Shown: positions 1 to 9,120, numbered from the stretch's first letter. The stretch: DNA of 64,000 bases from Halobacillus yeomjeoni (GCF_020171525.1 NZ_JAIVAI010000005.1:118523-182522); one strand, 5' to 3'. Notes: a model not told the origin generated them from the letters alone. Numbers and translations: made by a program.

Positions 1-1049
1 TCATCATCTTTCAAGTAGGGGGTGAAAGTGATGTCATGTTCAACGGTGAGCATCAATTCCGCCATCTGGTGGATCGTGTTTGTGGCCGTCTTTGGATCAT
101 TATTGCCGATAGACTTGATCGCAATCTCCGCAAGCTTATGCATCCCCATGTTAATGTCCTGCAGCTCCGTTTCCTTGTGACCAAGTTCGATCATGTTCAG
201 ATATTTGTTTTCATTAATTTGATCTGCTCCTGGTCCCCAATAACTCATCATGCTGTTTCCTCTCAGAATATAATCTCCTACCTGGCTGTTCAATTGGATG
301 ATGATGTCATCTTTTTTAGCTTCATGTATCATTGAATGATAATCAACCAGCTGTAAATAACCTGAACGGTGGGCGCACATATCCGAAGCATTTTCCTGTT
401 CTTTCTCCATTAAATCTCCAGGTTCCTCTGTGCGGTAGGCTTCCAAGTCTTTTCGTAGAGACTTGTTTATGATTTGTTCAGAAGACCTTTTCATTGAATA
501 AGTGATATTATGGACTTGCATCCAAGTCGTCGCATGATTAATGAAGTAGATGAAAGTGACGGCTGAGATAAAAGCAAGAAGCACCGTGATGATGGGAACC
601 GCTGCAAATTCTTCATTAGCTGAAGAGTTTCCTGTAAATAGGAAAATTACTAGTACATACACGAAACTGCCATTGAATATCCCCAGACAATGCTGGGTTT
701 GCTTATCTGAGACAAAATTCAATAATAATCGTGGAGAAAATTGCCCGCTGAACGTCGTCAAAACGACGAGTAAGGAGTTCAAGGTGAAGGCGCTAAGTGT
801 CAAAATCCCGCCGATCAAGGTACTGACAAGCATCCTTGTAATATCACCATTTACTTGAAAAGCGGCGGGGGCCAATTGGTCCAGTTCCAAGACCAGATCC
901 AAGATTAATGTCAAGGCGACAAAAGCGATAGAAGCCGATATGTAAATAGCCGGCATATACCATAACGTCGACTGCATTTCATGCTTGCGCTGACGCTTAG
1001 ACATTTCAAAGTATTTTTTTAACGATACTGGTAAAAGGTCCAACAGCAT
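1..1049 (-). CDS. DUF2254 family membrane protein, C-terminus cut by window edge
   Basis: An open minus-strand frame runs from an ATG at 1047-1049, behind a GAGGGAGAG ribosome site, off the left end of the window, giving about 349 readable residues with no stop. The N-terminal part has an aromatic LWYMPAIY stretch, then about four hydrophobic segments with a TTFSGQFSPR motif between the second and third. A soluble part follows, containing HRSGYLQLVD, VGDYILRG and the signature-like SIGNNDPKTATNTIHQM. The same motifs in the same order occur in the intact 435-residue protein at 19,669-20,976 (TQFSPRTL, QRSGYLQAV, SPSINDPHTAVNCI), so the two are paralogues of the DUF2254 family. The function of the family is unknown to me. 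About 85 residues should lie beyond the window. Confidence 0.88.
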   Translation of the reverse strand, partial: MLLDLLPVSLKKYFEMSKRQRKHEMQSTLWYMPAIYISASIAFVALTLILDLVLELDQLAPAAFQVNGDITRMLVSTLIGGILTLSAFTLNSLLVVLTTFSGQFSPRLLLNFVSDKQTQHCLGIFNGSFVYVLVIFLFTGNSSANEEFAAVPIITVLLAFISAVTFIYFINHATTWMQVHNITYSMKRSSEQIINKSLRKDLEAYRTEEPGDLMEKEQENASDMCAHRSGYLQLVDYHSMIHEAKKDDIIIQLNSQVGDYILRGNSMMSYWGPGADQINENKYLNMIELGHKETELQDINMGMHKLAEIAIKSIGNNDPKTATNTIHQMAELMLTVEHDITFTPYLKDD

Positions 1050-1089
1050 CCTTAATCTCTCCCTCATTTACTTAGTTGTTTAAAGTATT

Positions 1090-1116
1090 TTTCCCCACCT
1101 TCGGCTATAATCAAAC
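1090..1116 (-). promoter_or_regulatory. possible sigma-B-type promoter of the DUF2254 gene
   Basis: Read on the minus strand, GTTTGA is followed after 15 bases by GGGAAA, 41 bases ahead of the start codon. This matches the general-stress consensus (GTTTAA, 12-15 bases, GGGWAW) with one mismatch in the -35 box. It is only a motif match, but sigma-B is encoded in this same window. Confidence 0.3.
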
Positions 1117-1320
1117 TGTCAAAATTATTCTTATAAAATAATTTAGTTAGAACAGCCCTTTTTAAAAAGTGGGAATGGCCTTTGGTGAGCTATCGGACTT
1201 CTATCTTTGGGGCTAATCAGTGAATGAAATCTTGGGTGCTGGGAAGTAAATCTTAATCAATAAACACAATGCGTTTATAGAGTAGCCTGATCATATGTAC
1301 TTGTATTGGAGGAATAATTA

Positions 1321-1770
1321 ATGACTTGGAAATTGAAGCAGTTCCATGAGTTGAGTAAAGAAATGATGTATCAAATTCTAAAGAAGAGAGTGGGTGTGTT
1401 CGTAGTAGAGCAGGAATGTCCATACCCTGAAATCGACGGAATCGATGATGATTGTCTACATTTATGGAAAGAAGAAGATGGTGACATCAAAGCGTATTGC
1501 AGACTGGTTCCTCCTCAAAAGAAAGGGGAGTACTATGCAATCGGTCGAGTCCTTGTGATTGAGGAGTGTCGTGGAACGGGGCTTGCCCGTGAACTGATGA
1601 ATCGAGCTATTGACATACTGAAAGAGGAAATCAAAGTAGATGGCATTCAACTGCATGGACAAGAGCATTTACGTTACTTTTATCAATCATTCGGATTCAA
1701 AGAAGTTACTGACGTCTATTTGGAAGATGGGATCCCTCACGTAGATATGGTAATGGAGTTGAAAGGCTGA
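1321..1770 (+). CDS. ElaA-type GNAT N-acetyltransferase
   Basis: The 149-residue protein starts at ATG behind GGAGG with 7-base spacing. The N-terminus (FHELSKEMMYQILKKR, VFVVEQECPYPEIDGID) is characteristic of the ElaA subgroup of GNAT acetyltransferases. The acetyl-CoA loop appears as IGRVLVIEECRGTGLARELM at about residues 74-93. The members transfer an acetyl group from acetyl-CoA, but the natural acceptor of ElaA proteins is not established. It is a single gene with its own ribosome site, ending at a terminator shared with the convergent aminotransferase. Length and motifs are normal for the family. Confidence 0.9.
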   Translation: MTWKLKQFHELSKEMMYQILKKRVGVFVVEQECPYPEIDGIDDDCLHLWKEEDGDIKAYCRLVPPQKKGEYYAIGRVLVIEECRGTGLARELMNRAIDILKEEIKVDGIQLHGQEHLRYFYQSFGFKEVTDVYLEDGIPHVDMVMELKG

Positions 1771-1841
1771 TCTTTCTATAGATCAATAATCATTCAAGAG
1801 GCTTGGTTTCCTTTACATAGGATGACGCTATCCCCATGAAA

Positions 1842-1872
1842 AATGCCATCCTGGGCCAGGATGGCATTTTAT
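1842..1872. terminator. bidirectional terminator between convergent genes
   Basis: ATGCCATCCTG (1843-1853) pairs with CAGGATGGCAT (1857-1867) around a three-base loop. T-rich sequence follows on the plus side and A-rich sequence precedes on the other, so the hairpin can end both the ElaA gene and the aminotransferase gene. Confidence 0.85.
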
Positions 1873-3047
1873 TATTCGTTATTTTTGAATTTATCAAAAC
1901 GTTGGAGGGCGTCTTTGAGCGTATCTTCCGAATTATTCAATCCGATCCTCACGTAACCTTCACCGTACGTTCCGAAACCGACGCCCGGAGCGACGAACAG
2001 ACCGACCTTTTCCAAAAGTTCATCTGCAAATGTTTGAGATGAATACCCTTCCGGTGTTTTCATCCAAACAAAGAAGGAGCCTTTGCAAGGCATGACTTCA
2101 TATCCGAGCTTTTCTAAACCGCCAACGAAAACGTTTCTTCTCTTTTCGTATGTAGCCGTCAGTTCTTCAACGCACTCTTGGGAATCGAGCAGGGCAGTAG
2201 CCGATGCTTCCTGCAAGCCGCCGAAAAGACTGCAGAAATAATGATCCTGGATTTTTTCTAAAGCTTCGATGACGCTTGGATTTCCTACAGCGAAAGCGAC
2301 GCGCCAGCCTGCCATATTGTAGGTTTTAGACATCGTATAAATTTCAACACCTACATTTTTCGCTCCTGGTACCTGCATGAAACTGAGCGGTTTTTCTCCG
2401 TCATAACCGATGGCGCCATAAGCGAAGTCATGCACGACACAAATGTCGTTCTCCTCAGCAAGTTCGATCGTTTCTTCGAAAAACTGCTGGTTTGCCAAAG
2501 CGGCTGTCGGGTTATTCGGATAATTAAGGAACATAAGCTTCGATTTTTCCAAAGTTTCCTTATCGAGTTCTCCATAATCAGGCAGAAAATCATTTTCTTC
2601 GCGTAGAGGCATGGAGTTCATTTCCCCACCAGCCAGAGCTACGCCCGACCAATAATCGGGATAACCCGGATCCGGAACAAGGGCAATGTCACCGGGATCC
2701 AAGAAGCATTGGCTCAATTCTACGAGCCCTGTTTTACTACCAGGCATGATGGCTATCTCAGAACCGGGATCGAGTTCTACATTATAATGACGCTTATAAT
2801 AAGTGGCCACCGCTTCTTTTAAAAAATCAAAGCCTTGAAATGGAGGGTACTTATGATATACGGGTTTTTCTGCAGCAGTCTGAAGGGAATGGACAATGTG
2901 ATCGGGTGTCGGTTGATCGGGATTTCCCTGCCCTAAGTTCACTGTGTCATGACCTTTCTTTTGATAATGGTTCAGTTTCTTTACAAGCTCTGCAAAGAAT
3001 TGGTCCGGTAATCGTTGTATTGTATTGGATTGAGAGAAGCGTTTCAT
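1872..3047 (-). CDS. mtnE: MtnE/YkrV-like PLP aminotransferase (methionine salvage type)
   Basis: A 391-residue fold-type I aminotransferase. It contains NLGQGNPDQPTP near residues 37-48, the NYPNNPT substrate/PLP motif at 175-181, an aspartate in VHDFAYGA that should face the pyridine nitrogen, and the Schiff-base lysine in SKTYNMAGWR (Lys241). Overall it closely resembles Bacillus MtnE (YkrV), which transaminates 2-oxo-4-methylthiobutyrate to methionine. The symbol is assigned from that resemblance, and the general amino-acid aminotransferase class is the safer reading. No other mtn enzymes adjoin it, although an MtnU-like amidase lies 2.7 kb away beyond two redox genes. The start ATG at 3045-3047 is preceded by AATAAGGTGGG. 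Confidence 0.85.
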   Translation of the reverse strand: MKRFSQSNTIQRLPDQFFAELVKKLNHYQKKGHDTVNLGQGNPDQPTPDHIVHSLQTAAEKPVYHKYPPFQGFDFLKEAVATYYKRHYNVELDPGSEIAIMPGSKTGLVELSQCFLDPGDIALVPDPGYPDYWSGVALAGGEMNSMPLREENDFLPDYGELDKETLEKSKLMFLNYPNNPTAALANQQFFEETIELAEENDICVVHDFAYGAIGYDGEKPLSFMQVPGAKNVGVEIYTMSKTYNMAGWRVAFAVGNPSVIEALEKIQDHYFCSLFGGLQEASATALLDSQECVEELTATYEKRRNVFVGGLEKLGYEVMPCKGSFFVWMKTPEGYSSQTFADELLEKVGLFVAPGVGFGTYGEGYVRIGLNNSEDTLKDALQRFDKFKNNE

Positions 3048-3166
3048 TCTAACCCACCTTATTATTTTTTGAATAATCGAACAACAGATAATAACGTTAG
3101 TGTAACATGTTCAGTAGCAGGTAGGGAATAATATGAAAAATTATGTATTTAGAAAGGAGTAGACCA

Positions 3167-4498
3167 ATGAAATTCGTCATTATCGGAGGCGACGCTGCGG
3201 GAATGAGTGCAGCGATGCAAATTGTCAGGAACAGTGAAGGTAATCAAATAGTAGCGATAGAAAAGGGAGAAATCACTTCCTATGGCCAGTGTGGACTGCC
3301 TTATGTGGTGAGCGGAGATGTAGAATCCCCGGAAGATCTTATAGCTAGAAGCCCGGAGACTTTCAAAGAAAAGTATGGCATAGACGTCCGAACTCTTCAC
3401 GAAGTGGAAAAAGTCGATTGTGACCATAAGATCGTTTATGGAGTGAACCACAAAAATGGGGAGCTATTCGAAGAATCCTATGATCGTTTATTGATTGCCA
3501 CTGGTGGATCTCCGGTCATGCCTCCATGGGATGGAAAGGATCTTGAAGGGGTATTTACATTAAAGACGATTCCAGATGTCAAAGAAATTCTGGCTGATAT
3601 ATCCGATCCTGTACATAACGTCACTATTGTGGGTGGAGGTTATATCGGTTTAGAAATGGCAGAAAGCATGAGAGCGATTGGGAAAAATGTGCGTATCATC
3701 GACCGGGGGCAGCAGCTGGCGAAAATTTTTGACGAAGACATGGCTGAAATGATCAATGAAGAAGCGGAGAGAAACGAAGTTACTCTGAACTTTGGAGAAT
3801 CAGTCAAAGAGTTTTCAGGAGAAACCCGCGTGGAGAGTGTCGTTACAGACCATGGAGAGTATGAATCGGATTTCGTTTTAGTTGCTGTTGGAGTGACACC
3901 GAACACTTCGTTTCTTGAGGGGACTGGAATTGCGAAAGGCGTCGCTGATGCTATCGAAGTGAATGGATTCATGGAAACGAGCATCATGGATATCTATGCA
4001 GCCGGTGACTGTGCTACTCAGTTCCACCGCATTAAACAAAAGTCGGATTACGTCCCTTTAGGAACTCATGCAAACAAACAGGGGCAAGTCGCAGGCTTGA
4101 ACATGATCAATCAAAGAAAAGTGTTCCAGGGAATTGTAGGGACTTCCATAATCAAATTCTTCGGTTTGACGTTAGGGCGTACAGGGCTCTCTTCCAAAGA
4201 ACTGAAGCAGGAACATATTCCTTTTCGGACGATAAAAACCGGTTCTACACACGCAGCTGGATATTACTCCAAGGAAGACCCGATGACTTTGAAGTTGTTT
4301 TACCATGAAGAATCAAGAAAGCTGCTGGGTGCTCAAATCATAGGAAAACAAGGAGTGGATAAACGGCTGGATGTATTGGGGACGGCTCTTTATAATGAGA
4401 TGACAATTGATGAACTTACGGATTTAGACCTTGCCTATGCCCCTCCTTATAACAGTGTCTGGGATCCGATTCAACAGGCGGCCCGTAAAGCGAAATGA
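3167..4498 (+). CDS. cdr: CoA-disulfide reductase-type FAD/NAD(P) oxidoreductase
   Basis: The protein has 443 residues when started at ATG 3167 (AAAGGAG, 7-base gap) rather than at an upstream in-frame ATG without a ribosome site. The FAD-binding GGDAAGMSAA opens the sequence. SYGQCGLPY places a single redox cysteine at Cys42, the hallmark of CoA-disulfide reductases and related NADH oxidases that use one cysteine instead of a CxxxxC pair. A second dinucleotide fold (GGGYIGLEMAE) lies near residues 155-165, and an AAGDCA segment near 290 belongs to the FAD site. Known members reduce CoA-S-S-CoA with NAD(P)H and so keep cytosolic thiols reduced. The nitric oxide synthase gene lies just downstream. 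No rhodanese domain is fused here. Confidence 0.87.
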   Translation: MKFVIIGGDAAGMSAAMQIVRNSEGNQIVAIEKGEITSYGQCGLPYVVSGDVESPEDLIARSPETFKEKYGIDVRTLHEVEKVDCDHKIVYGVNHKNGELFEESYDRLLIATGGSPVMPPWDGKDLEGVFTLKTIPDVKEILADISDPVHNVTIVGGGYIGLEMAESMRAIGKNVRIIDRGQQLAKIFDEDMAEMINEEAERNEVTLNFGESVKEFSGETRVESVVTDHGEYESDFVLVAVGVTPNTSFLEGTGIAKGVADAIEVNGFMETSIMDIYAAGDCATQFHRIKQKSDYVPLGTHANKQGQVAGLNMINQRKVFQGIVGTSIIKFFGLTLGRTGLSSKELKQEHIPFRTIKTGSTHAAGYYSKEDPMTLKLFYHEESRKLLGAQIIGKQGVDKRLDVLGTALYNEMTIDELTDLDLAYAPPYNSVWDPIQQAARKAK

Positions 4499-4580
4499 AG
4501 GGAAGAGCATTCTAACCCTTTAGGATGAAAGTTTTGTGATACGATTGGTGGAGGAAGAAAGTACAGGAGGATCTAGTCTA

Positions 4581-5696
4581 GTGTTGAATAAAGAATTACA
4601 TCAAAAGGCAGAATCGTTCATCCGTCAATATTATGAAGAGCTTGGTCTTTCCGGAGTAGAGGAAAGGCTTGAACATATTCATCAATCGATCAGAAGTAGA
4701 GGTACCTATGACCATACGTATGAAGAACTCGAATATGGAGCAAGAGTCGCTTGGAGGAACAGTAACCGGTGTATAGGGAGATTGTTCTGGAACAGCCTGC
4801 AAGTGTTCGATCATCGTCATTTGGAAAACGAAGAAGAAATCCGTGATGCTCTTTTTGAACATATCGATTTTGCTACGAACGAAGGCAGAATCCGCTCGAC
4901 CATTTCAATTTTTAAACCTAGAGGGGAAAATGAAGAAATAAGAATTTGGAATCATCAGCTTGTTCGTTATGCAGGGTATGAAACAGAAGAAGGGTTGATT
5001 GGGGATCCGGCTTCAGTGGAGTTTACGAAGAAGTGCGAAGAGCTTGGATGGAAAGGAGAAGGAAGTCATTTCGATGTGCTTCCGTTGGTGATCCAAGTGA
5101 ACGACCGAAAACCATCATGGTTCTCCATTCCAAAGGATAAAGTACTGGAGGTTCCGCTTCGCCATCCAGAATTTGAATGGTTTGAAGACTTGGGTCTTCG
5201 TTGGTATGCTGTTCCAATTATTTCCGATATGCGCTTGGAAATTGGAGGACTGGATTACACCGCTGCTCCTTTTAATGGATGGTACATGGAAACGGAGATC
5301 GGAGCGCGAAACTTAGCTGATGAATTTCGTTATAACCTTTTACCCGCTGTAGCAGAAGGGATGGGGTTGAATATCAAGCGGAATACGTCGCTTTGGAAAG
5401 ACCGTGCGCTCATTGAATTGAACCAAGCGGTCATCCATTCCTATAAAACCGACAAAGTAAATATCGTCGATCATCATTCAGCGGCCCAGCAATTCAAGCT
5501 GTTTGAGAGTAAGGAGCGTAAGTGCGGAAGGGAAGCGACGGGGGACTGGACGTGGCTCATTCCTCCGATTTCTCCTGCATCGACGCATATCTTCCATTCT
5601 GCTTATAAAGATCGGATGGACACACCGAACTACTTCTATCAAGAAGCCGCTTATAAAAAAGATTGTAATGAATTTACAGAGGATGGCAATAAATAA
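4581..5696 (+). CDS. nos: bacterial nitric oxide synthase oxygenase
   Basis: A 371-residue NOS oxygenase without a reductase domain, as usual in Bacillus. The haem-thiolate cysteine is Cys64 in WRNSNRCIGRLFW. IWNHQLVRYAGYE, GWYMETEIGARNLAD and GDWTWLIPPISP are other family signatures covering the arginine and pterin sites. It oxidises L-arginine to citrulline and NO in the cytosol, borrowing electrons from cellular flavodoxin-type reductases. A longer frame begins at GTG 4536, but AGGAGG at 4565-4570 is placed for GTG 4581, and the resulting N-terminus agrees with known Bacillus NOS. The gene may be co-transcribed with the CoA-disulfide reductase 82 bases upstream. Confidence 0.95.
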   Translation: MLNKELHQKAESFIRQYYEELGLSGVEERLEHIHQSIRSRGTYDHTYEELEYGARVAWRNSNRCIGRLFWNSLQVFDHRHLENEEEIRDALFEHIDFATNEGRIRSTISIFKPRGENEEIRIWNHQLVRYAGYETEEGLIGDPASVEFTKKCEELGWKGEGSHFDVLPLVIQVNDRKPSWFSIPKDKVLEVPLRHPEFEWFEDLGLRWYAVPIISDMRLEIGGLDYTAAPFNGWYMETEIGARNLADEFRYNLLPAVAEGMGLNIKRNTSLWKDRALIELNQAVIHSYKTDKVNIVDHHSAAQQFKLFESKERKCGREATGDWTWLIPPISPASTHIFHSAYKDRMDTPNYFYQEAAYKKDCNEFTEDGNK

Positions 5697-5733
5697 AAGC
5701 AAGGACGAGGTCAAACTCGTCCTTGCTTTTTTA
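5696..5733 (+). terminator. rho-independent terminator after nos
   Basis: GCAAGGACGAG (5699-5709) pairs perfectly with CTCGTCCTTGC (5716-5726) and is followed by six T. The A-run ahead of the stem makes it usable by the convergent amidase gene too. Confidence 0.9.
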
Positions 5734-5757
5734 AGTGTTATAGGTTGTTTATTTTCT

Positions 5758-6540
5758 CTATTCATATAAGGAAGGACGTCGATCTTGGAAAATCGGAATT
5801 TGTTCACGAATCTCTTCGACATCTGATAAATCGACTTCCGCGTATAGAATTTCCTCGTGGCCGCCAGCTTCGGCCACTATATTTCCCCATGGATCGATCA
5901 CCATAGAATGACCCCCGAACCGGTTATTATCGTCTGAACCTACCCGGTTGCAGGCAATGACGAAGCATTGATTTTCAATGGCACGGCTGATCAACAGGCT
6001 GCGCCAATGATCCACCCTGGGCTTCGGCCATTCTGCTACGACAAAAAGAGCTTTGGAACCGTCCAGCATGTGTGTTCTCATCCATTCAGGAAAACGGATG
6101 TCATAACAAATGACACCGGCGGCTTTATGGTTCAATATACTGAAGTTCCCTTTGGTATCTCCTGATTCCAAGTACTTTTCCTCATTCATCAGGCGGAAAA
6201 GATGAGCTTTTCGGTAGTGAAGGATACGTGTTCCTTCACTGTTATAGCCCACGAGAGTGTTGTAATAGTTTTCTCCCTGCACTTCCGCCACAGATCCTAA
6301 AATGGCTAACTTGTATTTTTGGCAGAGTTCTTTCAACAATCGATGGGTAGGACCGTCCATCTTTTCTGCAATCTCATCAAAGCGGCTTAAATCGTACCCG
6401 GTAGTCCATAGTTCGGGGAGAACGATCACATCAACTTTTTCCCTTGCCGCTTCTTGAACTTTTCTTTCAGCTTCTGCACGGTTGGCTTCGGGATCGCCAA
6501 AAGCGATGTCCATTTGGATGATGGCTATTTTCATCGTCAT
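5758..6540 (-). CDS. mtnU: carbon-nitrogen hydrolase, MtnU/omega-amidase type
   Basis: The 260-residue nitrilase-superfamily hydrolase starts at ATG 6538-6540 behind GAGGTG. The frame stays open 96 codons further upstream, but that part is non-homologous and overlaps the divergent lytS. The catalytic Glu-Lys-Cys triad is Glu43 (LPELW), Lys111 (YRKAHLF) and Cys145 (VICYDIRFPEW). It resembles B. subtilis YkrU/MtnU, an omega-amidase that hydrolyses the alpha-ketoacid amides produced by glutamine-dependent transamination, which would pair it with the MtnE-like enzyme at 1,872-3,047. In B. subtilis the two genes are, as I recall, neighbours. Here cdr and nos stand between them. Confidence 0.85.
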   Translation of the reverse strand: MTMKIAIIQMDIAFGDPEANRAEAERKVQEAAREKVDVIVLPELWTTGYDLSRFDEIAEKMDGPTHRLLKELCQKYKLAILGSVAEVQGENYYNTLVGYNSEGTRILHYRKAHLFRLMNEEKYLESGDTKGNFSILNHKAAGVICYDIRFPEWMRTHMLDGSKALFVVAEWPKPRVDHWRSLLISRAIENQCFVIACNRVGSDDNNRFGGHSMVIDPWGNIVAEAGGHEEILYAEVDLSDVEEIREQIPIFQDRRPSLYE

Positions 6541-6581
6541 TGCAGCACCTCGTTCCTTCGTCTTTACCAAGATTATTCCAT

Positions 6582-6612
6582 TTGTATGAAACGTTTTCAA
6601 GCATGCTACAAT
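6582..6612 (+). promoter_or_regulatory. lytS promoter with extended -10 and cre-like palindrome
   Basis: TACAAT at 6607-6612 is preceded by TGC, an extended -10 element, with only a weak -35 (TTGTAT, 6582-6587). The near-palindrome TGAAACGTTTTCA (6587-6599) sits between the two. It looks like a CcpA site lacking one central base, so CcpA control is only a possibility. Confidence 0.4.
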
Positions 6613-6643
6613 AGAAACAAATACAACGGAGAGGACGAGACGG

Positions 6644-8389
6644 ATGTTCGAATTGTTTCTTCCGATGCTGGAACGTCTCGGCATCATCGTTACGGTTGCC
6701 TTCATCATCACTCGTTTCAAGTTTTTCCGGGAGTTGATAGACCGGAAGACATTGAACGTTGAACAGCAATACATGGCAATCGCTTTTTTTGGTTTGTTTG
6801 GAATTATCGGCACATACACAGGGATCACCTATGATACGAACTCCCTTGAATTCGGACGGTGGGCCTATGATCTTGGAGAATCAGAAGCGATTGCCAATTC
6901 AAGGGTAATCGGTATCGTAGCCGCTGGACTATTCGGTGGCTACAGGATCGGAGCGGGAGCTGGATTGATCGCAGGTCTTCACCGTTTTTCGCTGGGTGGA
7001 TTTACAGGATTCGCTTGTGGCGTATCAGCGGTGGTGGCAGGAATCATCGCTGGTTTTTTTCATAAAAAAGATCAGCCGCTGAAGTTGAAAACGGCTTTAT
7101 TGGTCGGAGGTCTCGCTGAAACGATCCAGATGTTCATCATACTGGCAGTCTCACGTCCTTATACACGCGCCTGGGAACTGGTCCAGGAAATAGGGTTGCC
7201 TATGATTGCAGCGAACGGAGTCGGTGCTGCTCTGTTTCTATTGATCATCCGTAATGTTCTGAATGAAGAGGAAAAAGCAGGAGCACTTCAAGCTCAAAAA
7301 GCATTGAAGCTGGCGGAATCCACCATCGCTTATTTAAGGAAAGGTTTGACGGCTGATTCTGCTCAAAAAGCGTGTCAGATCATCTATGAAAAAGTGGATG
7401 TGAGTGCGATATCGATGACGAACCAAGAGACTATCCTGGCCCATGTCGGACAGGCAGATGATCATCATAAATCTGGCGAAACAATATTGACCAATGCCAC
7501 GCGTCAAGTGATCCATAAAGGTGAGATGGTCGTGGCGAAGCATGAGGACATCAACTGTCAACATCCGAAGTGCCCCTTGGGCGCTGCAGTCATTGCCCCT
7601 TTGAAACGCCGGAATGAAGTGGTCGGAACCTTGAAGTTTTATGTTCACTCAGAAAAAGAAATTTCCAATGTTTTATTGGAGTTGATCCAAGGCTTGAGTG
7701 CCTTGTTAGGTCAGCAGTTGGAAATTGCAGAAGCAGAAAAAGCACAGGAACTTGCCCGTGAAGCCGAAGTGAAAGCTCTTCAAGCCCAGGTCAATCCGCA
7801 TTTTCTCTTCAACTCACTCAATGTCATCGTCTCACTTACGCGCAGTGAGCCCAAGCGCGCTCGTTCATTATTGATTGCATTATCCAAGTTTTTCAGACAA
7901 AACCTGGGAGCAACGACAAAAACGTGGACGACACTGGAAGAAGAGCTTCGTCATGTGAAATCGTATTTGTTGATCGAAGAAACCAGATTTGTCGATAAAC
8001 TTCATGTCTCTTATGAAATCGATGATTCTGCTTTGAATGCCAAAATCGCCCCTTTGACGCTGCAGCCTCTAGTGGAAAATTGCATCAAACACGGCATAAA
8101 TGATCAGCAAAGCGAAGCTGAGATTACTATACGGATTGAAGGTGTGGAAGAGGGTGTGAAAATTGCTGTGATGGATAATGGCAGTGGAATCGACCGAGAC
8201 CGCTTGAAAGGGCTGGGGGCATCCAAAGTAGATTCCACGAAAGGGACAGGACTGGGGTTATACAATGTTAATAAGAGGTTGGAGCATATGCACGGTGAAA
8301 AGGCCAAGCTTCATATAGAGAGTCAACCGGGGCATGGAACCACAATATCTTTCCTGATCCCACACAAAGAAGAGGAGGTGCCGGCTTGA
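6644..8389 (+). CDS. lytS: LytS-type sensor histidine kinase
   Basis: A 581-residue membrane kinase. About six hydrophobic segments in residues 1-205 form the 5TMR-LytS sensor module. A GAF-like domain lies near 220-350 and contains a cysteine pair region (NCQHPKCPLGAA). Then come the dimerisation/phosphoacceptor box with His386 in NPHFLFNSLN and a GHKL ATPase with NGSGI and GTGLGLYNV. Such kinases autophosphorylate on the histidine and pass the phosphate to a LytTR regulator, here encoded immediately downstream. In enterobacteria, relatives (BtsS) sense pyruvate and induce a CstA-family importer, and the same order kinase-regulator-cstA is seen here, so pyruvate or a related metabolite is a reasonable guess for the signal. 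Confidence 0.92.
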   Translation: MFELFLPMLERLGIIVTVAFIITRFKFFRELIDRKTLNVEQQYMAIAFFGLFGIIGTYTGITYDTNSLEFGRWAYDLGESEAIANSRVIGIVAAGLFGGYRIGAGAGLIAGLHRFSLGGFTGFACGVSAVVAGIIAGFFHKKDQPLKLKTALLVGGLAETIQMFIILAVSRPYTRAWELVQEIGLPMIAANGVGAALFLLIIRNVLNEEEKAGALQAQKALKLAESTIAYLRKGLTADSAQKACQIIYEKVDVSAISMTNQETILAHVGQADDHHKSGETILTNATRQVIHKGEMVVAKHEDINCQHPKCPLGAAVIAPLKRRNEVVGTLKFYVHSEKEISNVLLELIQGLSALLGQQLEIAEAEKAQELAREAEVKALQAQVNPHFLFNSLNVIVSLTRSEPKRARSLLIALSKFFRQNLGATTKTWTTLEEELRHVKSYLLIEETRFVDKLHVSYEIDDSALNAKIAPLTLQPLVENCIKHGINDQQSEAEITIRIEGVEEGVKIAVMDNGSGIDRDRLKGLGASKVDSTKGTGLGLYNVNKRLEHMHGEKAKLHIESQPGHGTTISFLIPHKEEEVPA

Positions 8390-9120
8390 AGGAGAAAATC
8401 AGGGCATTAGTTGTCGATGATGAAAGGTTCAGCCGTGAAGAATTGATTTTTCTTTTAAAGAGTTTTGAGTGTATTGAAGTCGTTGGCGAAGCGTCTTCTG
8501 GTGATGATGCACTTATGAAGTCTATTCAAATGCATCCGGATGTCCTCTTCTTGGATGTAGAAATGCCTAAAATGACAGGAATGGAAGTAGCCGCTTCACT
8601 GCAGGAACTGAAACACGTGCCTTATATCGTTTTTGCTACAGCCCATCCTGATTTCGCTGTTGAAGCATTTAGACACGATGCGGTTGACTATTTATTGAAG
8701 CCCTATGAAGAAGAACAGCTGAGTGATGCCATCGAGCGGTTGAAGAAGAAGCTTAGGCCGCAATCACCAGATGAGCTGCAGAGAGTTAAACCTTCTAAGT
8801 TAGCAGTGGAAGGAAATGAAGAAATTATTTATTTGGACCCTGATGAAATTGTATACATTTACCGAGAGGATCGTTCTACTAAGATTGTAGGTAAAATTTC
8901 TGAGTATGAAACGAAATGGACATTGAAAGAAGTGGAGCAGCGACTTCAGGAGTTCTCTTTTTTCAGGATTCACAAAAGTTATATCGTCAATCTGGATTAT
9001 GTCGAGAAATTGAGCCCTTGGTTCAACGGGGCCTATCAGCTGGAGCTTCGCGGCATTGAGGAAAAACTATCCGTCAGTCGGAATTATGTCAAAGATTTAA
9101 GGGAAAGACTGGAATTGTAA
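8386..9120 (+). CDS. lytR: LytTR-family response regulator partner of LytS
   Basis: A 244-residue regulator beginning at TTG, which overlaps the lytS stop in TTGA. GAGGAGGTG upstream is well spaced. The receiver domain has the acidic VVDDE pocket, phosphoacceptor Asp57 in FLDVEMPK, the Thr of FATAHP and the Lys of LLKPYEE. The C-terminal LytTR DNA-binding domain covers about residues 140-244 (FFRIHKSYIVNLDYVEKL, LSVSRNYVKDLRERL). It should bind direct repeats ahead of its target, most probably the cstA gene 140 bases downstream. Translational overlap with lytS indicates one operon. It could equally be named lytT. Confidence 0.92.
   Translation: MKEKIRALVVDDERFSREELIFLLKSFECIEVVGEASSGDDALMKSIQMHPDVLFLDVEMPKMTGMEVAASLQELKHVPYIVFATAHPDFAVEAFRHDAVDYLLKPYEEEQLSDAIERLKKKLRPQSPDELQRVKPSKLAVEGNEEIIYLDPDEIVYIYREDRSTKIVGKISEYETKWTLKEVEQRLQEFSFFRIHKSYIVNLDYVEKLSPWFNGAYQLELRGIEEKLSVSRNYVKDLRERLEL

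Noticed and set aside
6541..6828. N-terminal extension of the MtnU-like frame (96 extra codons)
   Set aside because: It overlaps lytS and its promoter on the other strand, shows no homology, and an ATG with GAGGTG at 6538-6540 gives the normal family length.
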